NCBI GenBank assembly: GCA_016302965.1
Contig: JAEDMP010000008.1
Location: 1 to 45,842 of the forward strand
Direction of reading: 5' to 3'
DNA: 45,842 nucleotides
From: Bacteroidaceae bacterium
GTDB lineage: Bacteria; Bacteroidota; Bacteroidia; Bacteroidales; Bacteroidaceae
Each line of letters starts with the position of its first letter. Within the stretch, counting starts at the first letter, position 1. Positions 41,117 through 45,842 of the stretch are shown one piece after another. Under the pieces are notes generated by a model. The model was given only the letters and a program-made list of their open reading frames with translations, had not been told where the DNA came from and ran no database searches. The translations under genes and the position numbers were made by a program.

Positions 41117-41125
41117 TACCTTTGT
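41117..41125 (+). promoter_or_regulatory. -7 box for the DUF4738 lipoprotein gene
   Basis: TACCTTTGT matches TAnnTTTGY, 35 bases before the ATG at 41160. The leader produced would consist almost entirely of the intergenic repeat at 41129-41156. No TTTG at the right distance upstream. Confidence 0.55.
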
Positions 41126-41128
41126 CCT

Positions 41129-41156
41129 CTGATAACCATATAAACACCACATTTTT
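41129..41156. repeat. Intergenic repeat, copy B
   Basis: CTGATAACCATATAAACACC followed by ACATTTTT, nearly identical to 36651-36680. This copy occupies the predicted 5' leader of the DUF4738 gene, ending three bases before its ATG. Confidence 0.85.
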
Positions 41157-41159
41157 CCT

Positions 41160-41684
41160 ATGACGATCAACCAAACGACAATAGCTCTGGCTGCCGTGGC
41201 CCTGCTTCTGGCAGGATGCGGCGAGAAGAAGAAAGAGGATGTAATCATCACCGAGAAGATTGTACAGAAGGCACCCGCACAGCCCGTGAGGATGCAGGAC
41301 TATACGCAGACGAAGACCGTGGAATGGCTCGGCAAGGAGTACCGGTGCGAGGTGGAAAGAAGCGCCGACGACAGCCTGGCCATGGTGAAGGATGAGAACG
41401 GACAGAAATACTATGACAACCGCATTCGTCTCACCATCCGAAGGGCCGACAACACGGTGTTCTTCCAGCGTTCGTTCACGAAGAAGAGCTTCGACGCCTG
41501 TCTCGACGATGACTACCGCACTTCGGGTGTGCTTGAGGGACTGGTCTTCGACAAGGCTGAAGGCAACAGCCTGCGCTTCGCGGCCAGCGTGAGCCATCCA
41601 CAGACGGATGAGTATATCCCCATCGTCGTGATGGTCTCGCGCATGGGCGAACTTACGTTCAGCCGCGACAACACGATAGAGTAG
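41160..41684 (+). CDS. DUF4738 lipoprotein
   Basis: A 174-aa lipoprotein. The N-terminus MTINQTTIALAAVALLLAGC has a textbook lipobox (LLAGC) and the mature chain starts CGEKKKED. The rest, with DNRIRLTIRRADNTVFFQRS and FTKKSFDACLDD, resembles DUF4738, a Bacteroidetes family of unknown function. It is preceded by its own -7 box. The last 26 bases overlap the convergent HAD phosphatase gene, so the two transcripts are complementary at their ends. Confidence 0.8.
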   Translation: MTINQTTIALAAVALLLAGCGEKKKEDVIITEKIVQKAPAQPVRMQDYTQTKTVEWLGKEYRCEVERSADDSLAMVKDENGQKYYDNRIRLTIRRADNTVFFQRSFTKKSFDACLDDDYRTSGVLEGLVFDKAEGNSLRFAASVSHPQTDEYIPIVVMVSRMGELTFSRDNTIE

Positions 41685-42396
41685 GCAGCGAGCGGAAGAA
41701 GGCTTCGGCTTCGGCCATCGACTTGTATACGAGATGGGCACCCTCGCCGGAGAGTTGCGCATCGGGCAATGGTCCTGTGTTGACAGCGATGGTGAACAGG
41801 CGGGCTGCTACGGCTGCACGCACACCAAGGGGCGCGTTCTCGATGACTACCGCCTCATAGGGGGCCACGCCCACCTTCTCCAGTCCCTTGAGATAGGGCT
41901 CGGGATGAGGCTTCCCCCGCTTCACATCGAAGCTGCTGACCACGAGATGCGGGTCTACCAGCCCTTCGAAATCAACGGTCAGCTTGTCCAACAGCGAGCG
42001 CTGTCCGCTGCCCGTCACTACCACGATCTGAAGGCCCATCCCGTGGATGAGCTGCTGGAGCTGTTTCACGCCTTCCATCACAGGAGCCTCGGCGCACAGG
42101 GCGAAGCGTTCCGACTTGGCGGCATACATGCGTGCCGCCTCTTCATCGCTGATGTCACGGCCCCATTGTTGCCGCGTCAGCAGTTTGATGGTTTCCACCC
42201 CTCGCATACCCTCATAGCGGTAGGCATCCTCGCGGGGCATCTCAATATGGAATGTTTTCATCGACTCGTGCCAGCTCACGGCATGATTGGGCATCGAGTC
42301 ATAGAGCACACCATCCATGTCAAAAAGAACGGCTTTGGGACAGAAGCTCCCAAAGCCGTTTTCTTGCATATACCGGGTAACGATAGTTTCGTACAT
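41659..42396 (-). CDS. HAD-family phosphatase (beta-phosphoglucomutase/phosphoglycolate phosphatase-like)
   Basis: A 245-aa HAD-IA hydrolase. Motif I is VLFDMDGVLYDSMPNH near residue 23 with the nucleophilic Asp, motif II is VVVTGSGQ near 130, motif III is KRGKPHPEPYLKG near 160, and motif IV is VVIENAPLGVRAA near 183, where the usual ED pair reads EN. A helical cap sits between motifs I and II. Substrate unknown, probably a small sugar phosphate. It starts two bases after the pgi stop codon, so it is in the lysS-gpsA-pgi operon. Confidence 0.9.
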   Translation of the reverse strand: MYETIVTRYMQENGFGSFCPKAVLFDMDGVLYDSMPNHAVSWHESMKTFHIEMPREDAYRYEGMRGVETIKLLTRQQWGRDISDEEAARMYAAKSERFALCAEAPVMEGVKQLQQLIHGMGLQIVVVTGSGQRSLLDKLTVDFEGLVDPHLVVSSFDVKRGKPHPEPYLKGLEKVGVAPYEAVVIENAPLGVRAAVAARLFTIAVNTGPLPDAQLSGEGAHLVYKSMAEAEAFFRSLPTLSCCRG

Positions 42397-42398
42397 CC

Positions 42399-43754
42399 TT
42401 ATTCGCCGGCTAAACGTTCCTGGATAGCCTTGCTCTCCGCCTCATAGCCGGGCTTGTTGAGCAGGGCGAACATGTTCTTCTTGTAGGCTTCTACACCAGG
42501 CTGGTTGAAGGGGTTCACGCCCAGCAGGTTGCCGCTGATGCCGCAGGCAATCTCGAAGAAGTAGATAAGCTGACCGAGATAGTACTCGTTGAGTTCGGGC
42601 ATCACCACGCGCAGGTTGGGAACACCGCCGTCGACATGGGCCAGACGGGTACCCAGTTCAGCCATCTTGTTCACCTCGTCGACGCGCTTGCCGGCCAGGA
42701 AGTTCAGTCCGTCAAGGTTCTCCTCGTCGTGGGGGAAGAGCATGGTGCGGTTGGGCTGCTCAACGCTCAGCACAGTCTCGAAGATGGTGCGTTCGCCCTC
42801 CTGGATCCACTGTCCCATGGAGTGCAGGTCGGTGGTGAAGTCGCAGGAGGCGGGGAAGATACCCTTGTTGTCCTTGCCCTCACTCTCGCCGTAGAGCTGC
42901 TTCCACCACTCGCTCATGAAGTGGAGCTTGGGCTGGTAGTTGACGAGAATCTCGATCTTCTTGCCGGCCTCCTGGTAGAGTGCGTTGCGCACGGCAGCAT
43001 ACTGGGCTGCGATATTCTCGGCAAAGGGAGTGTCGATGCCGCAGGCCTTCTCCATATCCTGGGCACCGCCCACGAGACGTGCGATGTCGAATCCGGCACA
43101 GGCGATGGGCAGCAGACCCACCGGTGTGAGCACCGAGAAGCGGCCACCCACATTGTCGGGGATGATGAAGCTGGTGTAGCCCTCCTTGTCGGCGCAGGTG
43201 CGGGCGGCACCGCGTTTGGCGTCGGTCACGGCCACGATGACCTTACGTGCCATCTCCTTGCCACGCTGCTCCTCGCACTGGCGCTTGAGCAGACGGAAGG
43301 TGAGGGCGGTCTCGGTGGTGGTACCCGACTTGGAGATATTGATGACACCGAACTTCTTGTCTTTCAGATAATCGGTGAGTTCGGCCAGGTAGTCTTCGCC
43401 GATGTTGTTGCCTGCAAAGAGGATGGTGGGGTTCTTCGTGTCGCCCAGCAGCCAGGTAAACGAGTTGCTCAGTGCTTCGATGACGGCACGTGCGCCCAGA
43501 TAGCTGCCGCCGATACCAGCCACGACGATGGCCTCGCAGTTCTCACGCAGCACGTCGGCGCAGGCCTGCAGCTCGGCGATGAACTCGGGGGTGATGGAGG
43601 AGGGAAGGTGGAGCCATCCCAAGAAGTCGTTGCCGGGGCAGGTGCCGTTTTCGAGGGCCTGCTGGGCGGCCTTTACCTGAGGCTCGAAAGCCTCTACTGC
43701 GCCAGCTTTCAGAAACTGGGCAGCCTTAGATGTGTCGAGGGTAATCATTTTCAT
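42399..43754 (-). CDS. pgi: Glucose-6-phosphate isomerase
   Basis: Pgi (451 aa) interconverts glucose-6-phosphate and fructose-6-phosphate. Motifs: AIVVAGIGGSYLGARAVIEA near residue 75, NISKSGTTTETALTFRLL near 140 (phosphate site), GGRFSVLTPVGLLP near 205, and the C-terminal IAYFFEIACGISG-like region (YFFEIACGISGNLLGVNPFN). I chose the ATG at 43754 (MKMITLDTS); an in-frame TTG at 43760 is an unlikely start. Length matches the short bacterial form. It lies between gpsA and the HAD gene on the same strand. Confidence 0.97.
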   Translation of the reverse strand: MKMITLDTSKAAQFLKAGAVEAFEPQVKAAQQALENGTCPGNDFLGWLHLPSSITPEFIAELQACADVLRENCEAIVVAGIGGSYLGARAVIEALSNSFTWLLGDTKNPTILFAGNNIGEDYLAELTDYLKDKKFGVINISKSGTTTETALTFRLLKRQCEEQRGKEMARKVIVAVTDAKRGAARTCADKEGYTSFIIPDNVGGRFSVLTPVGLLPIACAGFDIARLVGGAQDMEKACGIDTPFAENIAAQYAAVRNALYQEAGKKIEILVNYQPKLHFMSEWWKQLYGESEGKDNKGIFPASCDFTTDLHSMGQWIQEGERTIFETVLSVEQPNRTMLFPHDEENLDGLNFLAGKRVDEVNKMAELGTRLAHVDGGVPNLRVVMPELNEYYLGQLIYFFEIACGISGNLLGVNPFNQPGVEAYKKNMFALLNKPGYEAESKAIQERLAGE

Positions 43755-43796
43755 AATCAATGTATGTTTTTGGGTTCATGAATCATTCCTTTGTTG

Positions 43797-43860
43797 TTTG
43801 TTGGCGGTGTTTGTTGGCGGTGTTTGTTGGCGGTGTTTGTTGGCGGTGTTTGTTGGCGGT
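43797..43860. repeat. 13-bp minisatellite between gpsA and pgi
   Basis: Five consecutive copies of TTTGTTGGCGGTG run from 43797, the last missing its final base. They make up more than half of the 118-base gap between two genes of one operon. Because 13 is not a multiple of three, this array cannot be stable coding sequence. Confidence 0.93.
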
Positions 43861-43872
43861 CAACGGGCGGGG

Positions 43873-44868
43873 CTACCGGAAGGAGTCGGTGAGCAGTTTG
43901 ATTTCCACCTGCGGACTGATGCGTTCATAGAGGATGTTGTAGACAGCGTCAAGGATGGGCATGTTCACGTGGCAGTGGCGGTTGATCTCCTTCATGCACT
44001 TGGTGCCGAAATAGCCCTCGGCAATCATCTCCATCTCTATCTGTGCGCTCTTCACGCTGTAGCCTTTGCCAATCATCGTTCCGAACACCCGGTTGCGCGA
44101 GAAGTTGGAGTAGCCCGTCACGAGGAGGTCGCCGAGATAGGCCGAGTCGTTCACGTCGCGCTCCATGGGGATGACCGAGGTGAGGAAGCGCGACATCTCC
44201 TGGATGGCGTTCGACATGAGCACCGCCTGGAAGTTGTCGCCGAACTTCAGGCCGCTGCAGATGCCGGCGGCGATGGCGTAGACATTCTTCAGCACCGACG
44301 AATACTCGATGCCCACCACGTCGGCACTGGTCTTGGTCTTGATGTAGTTGCTGCGCAGGATGGCGGCAAAGGAGTCGGCCTTGGCGCGGTCGGAGCAGGC
44401 CACCGTGAGATAGCTCAGGCGTTCCAGCGCCACCTCTTCGGCATGTGAGGGGCCGGCCAGACAGGCGAGGTTCTCGTAGGGTACATCGTAGACCTGGTGG
44501 AAATATTCCGAGCAGACCACGTTCTCATCGGGAACGATGCCCTTGATGGCCGTGACGATGAACTTGTCGCGCAGGCGGGTCTTCAGCTTGCGCAGGTGGT
44601 TCTTGAGATAGGGCGAGGGGGTGACGAACACCAGCGTGTCGTAAAGCTGCACAATCTCATTGATGTCACTCGAAAAGAAAATCTCGTCCGTATTGAAACG
44701 GACACTCACCAGATAGGCGGGGTTGTGACCCAGACGTTTGAAGTCGTCAATGCGGTCGTTGCGGCGCATATACCACCCGATGTGGTGGGTGTGGCCCACC
44801 ACAATCTTGGCGATGGCTGTCGCCCAACTGCCTCCTCCGATAATCGCTATCTTACCGCAATCGAACAT
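43873..44868 (-). CDS. gpsA: Glycerol-3-phosphate dehydrogenase [NAD(P)+]
   Basis: GpsA (331 aa) reduces dihydroxyacetone phosphate to sn-glycerol-3-phosphate for phospholipid synthesis. It has the dinucleotide motif IAIIGGGSWATAIAKIV at the N-terminus (GGGSWATA where most relatives have GAGSWGTA), FVTAIKGIVPDE near 105, LAGPSHAEEVA near 140, and the catalytic lysine in EYSSVLKNVYAIAAGIC near 190. It starts 12 bases after lysS and is followed by the 13-bp repeat array and pgi. Confidence 0.96.
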   Translation of the reverse strand: MFDCGKIAIIGGGSWATAIAKIVVGHTHHIGWYMRRNDRIDDFKRLGHNPAYLVSVRFNTDEIFFSSDINEIVQLYDTLVFVTPSPYLKNHLRKLKTRLRDKFIVTAIKGIVPDENVVCSEYFHQVYDVPYENLACLAGPSHAEEVALERLSYLTVACSDRAKADSFAAILRSNYIKTKTSADVVGIEYSSVLKNVYAIAAGICSGLKFGDNFQAVLMSNAIQEMSRFLTSVIPMERDVNDSAYLGDLLVTGYSNFSRNRVFGTMIGKGYSVKSAQIEMEMIAEGYFGTKCMKEINRHCHVNMPILDAVYNILYERISPQVEIKLLTDSFR

Positions 44869-44880
44869 GGTGGCTGTCGC

Positions 44881-45842
44881 TTAGTCCTGATTCTGATTCT
44901 TGCTCTTCTCAATCCAGGCCGCAAACTCGTCCACCTTGGGATTGTCGTAGCCCAGCTTGTATTTCTTGTTCACACCGCAGACATCCATCTGCAGCTTCTG
45001 GGGATTCACCTCACGGATGTCGCTCACGAGATAGTAGCCACACTTGTTGAGCACAGCCACCCATTTCTCTTCCACACCCAGGGCTGCCCATTCGGCCACG
45101 CTGCTGCGGGGAGCCTTCTTCTCGGGTTTCATCTGGGGGAAGAAGAGCACCTCCTGGATGAAGGTCTTGCCCGTCATGAGCATCACCAGGCGGTCGATGC
45201 CGATGCCGATGCCGCTCGTGGGGGGCATGCCATACTGCAGGGCGCGCAGGAAGTCCTGGTCGATGATCATCGCCTCGTCGTCACCCTTGTCGGCCAGTCG
45301 CATCTGCTCCTTGAAGCGTTCCTCCTGGTCGATGGGGTCGTTGAGCTCGGAGTAGGCGTTGGCCAGCTCCTTTCCGTTGACCATCAGTTCGAAGCGCTCG
45401 GTGAGTCCGGGCTTGGAGCGGTGCATCTTCGTCAGCGGCGACATCTCCACGGGATAGTCGGTGATGAAGGTAGGCTGGATGAAGGTCCCCTCGCAGAACT
45501 CGCCGAAGAGCTCGTCGATGAGCTTGCCCTTGCCCATGGTCTCGTCCACCTCCATGCCCTTCGAGAGGCAGAAGGCGCGGATTTCCTCCTCGCTCTTGCC
45601 GTTGCAGTCGAAACCGGTCTTCTCCTCGATGGCCTCGAGGATGGGCAGACGGCGGTAGGGAGCCTTGAAGCTGATGATGCGGCCGTCGACCTCGCGCTCG
45701 GGTTTGCCGTTGACGGCGATGCAGACGGTCTCGAGCAGTTTCTCGGTGAACGACATCATCCAGTTGTAGTCCTTATACTGTACGTAGAGCTCCATGCAGG
45801 TGAACTCGGGGTTGTGGTTGCGGTCCATACCCTCGTTGCGGA
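44881..45842 (-). CDS. lysS: Lysine--tRNA ligase, class II (C-terminal part; 5' end beyond window)
   Basis: The window holds about 320 codons of LysS, cut at the right edge; the frame runs on past 45842, so the ATG at 45828 is internal. Class II motif 2 is visible at the edge (FRNEGMDRNHNPEFTC, from NEG onward), and motif 3 appears as GMPPTSGIGIGIDRLVMLMTG. A C-terminal extension of about 85 residues (KAPRSSVAEWAALGVEEKWV to the end) looks like a helix-hairpin-helix fold and is normal for Bacteroidales LysS. It charges tRNA-Lys and heads the lysS-gpsA-pgi-HAD operon. Confidence 0.96.
   Translation of the reverse strand, partial: RNEGMDRNHNPEFTCMELYVQYKDYNWMMSFTEKLLETVCIAVNGKPEREVDGRIISFKAPYRRLPILEAIEEKTGFDCNGKSEEEIRAFCLSKGMEVDETMGKGKLIDELFGEFCEGTFIQPTFITDYPVEMSPLTKMHRSKPGLTERFELMVNGKELANAYSELNDPIDQEERFKEQMRLADKGDDEAMIIDQDFLRALQYGMPPTSGIGIGIDRLVMLMTGKTFIQEVLFFPQMKPEKKAPRSSVAEWAALGVEEKWVAVLNKCGYYLVSDIREVNPQKLQMDVCGVNKKYKLGYDNPKVDEFAAWIEKSKNQNQD

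Noticed and set aside
43797..43860. CRISPR-like array
   Set aside because: Units are 13 bp and contiguous without spacers; no cas genes are present. The same reasoning excludes 40192-40311.
1..45842. Mobile elements, prophage, toxin-antitoxin, restriction or other defence genes
   Set aside because: I looked for transposase, integrase, phage and nuclease-type motifs in the plausible reading frames and found none; all well-supported genes are metabolic, envelope or translation related.

Overview
The window looks like chromosomal housekeeping sequence from a Bacteroidales bacterium, most likely Prevotellaceae with fairly G+C-rich coding regions. Support comes from a PPi-dependent phosphofructokinase, a FeoA-FeoB fusion, lysyl-tRNA synthetase with the Bacteroidales C-terminal extension, families largely confined to this phylum (DUF1573, DUF4230, DUF4738, DUF4890, DUF4924), a Por-type C-terminal domain on a secreted pectate lyase, and repeated upstream boxes of the form TAnnTTTG with a TTTG 18-21 bases earlier. 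I cannot fix the species. About 38 protein genes are supported. I see no rRNA, tRNA, CRISPR array, insertion sequence, phage or defence locus.

Layout. Positions 30-6087 (minus) form one unit read from a promoter near 6212-6241: a small unknown protein, a phospholipid-type acyltransferase, a secreted amidase-like protein with an inserted golvesin-type domain, a second small unknown protein and a YgiQ-type radical SAM protein. Positions 6361-13417 (plus) hold PPi-phosphofructokinase, a GH25 muramidase, a Trp/Tyr-rich secreted protein, a FadL-like outer-membrane protein and pyrK-pyrD. Positions 13450-18695 hold a pectin-degrading pair facing each other, a secreted PL1 pectate lyase and a GH105 unsaturated-uronyl hydrolase, with a DUF1573 protein between and a strong shared terminator. 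Positions 18818-24240 hold feoAB, truA, a DMT transporter and a ROK glucokinase.

Positions 24395-32582 are a long plus-strand run: LysE-type exporter, DUF4924, rfbD, prfC, Sua5/TsaC, a ClC channel with CBS domains, fmt, a tiny ORF and rpe. A lone ECF sigma factor (minus) then faces away from a GHMP-kinase/nucleotidyltransferase fusion, followed by pepT (minus), ugd and trmO. Positions 38794-41684 hold two DUF4230 proteins, a repeat-rich intergenic region, a DUF4890 protein and a DUF4738 lipoprotein. The minus-strand end (41659-45842) is lysS-gpsA-pgi-HAD phosphatase, with lysS cut by the window edge.

Together, glk, pgi and pfp cover glucose to fructose-1,6-bisphosphate with pyrophosphate as the phosphofructokinase donor. 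The kinase/nucleotidyltransferase fusion and ugd both point to UDP-sugar or uronate metabolism, and rfbD to dTDP-rhamnose. The features least explained by known genes are non-coding: five tandem 24-bp hairpin units at 40192-40311, a 13-bp minisatellite between gpsA and pgi, and an intergenic element of about 29 bp present twice, 4.5 kb apart.
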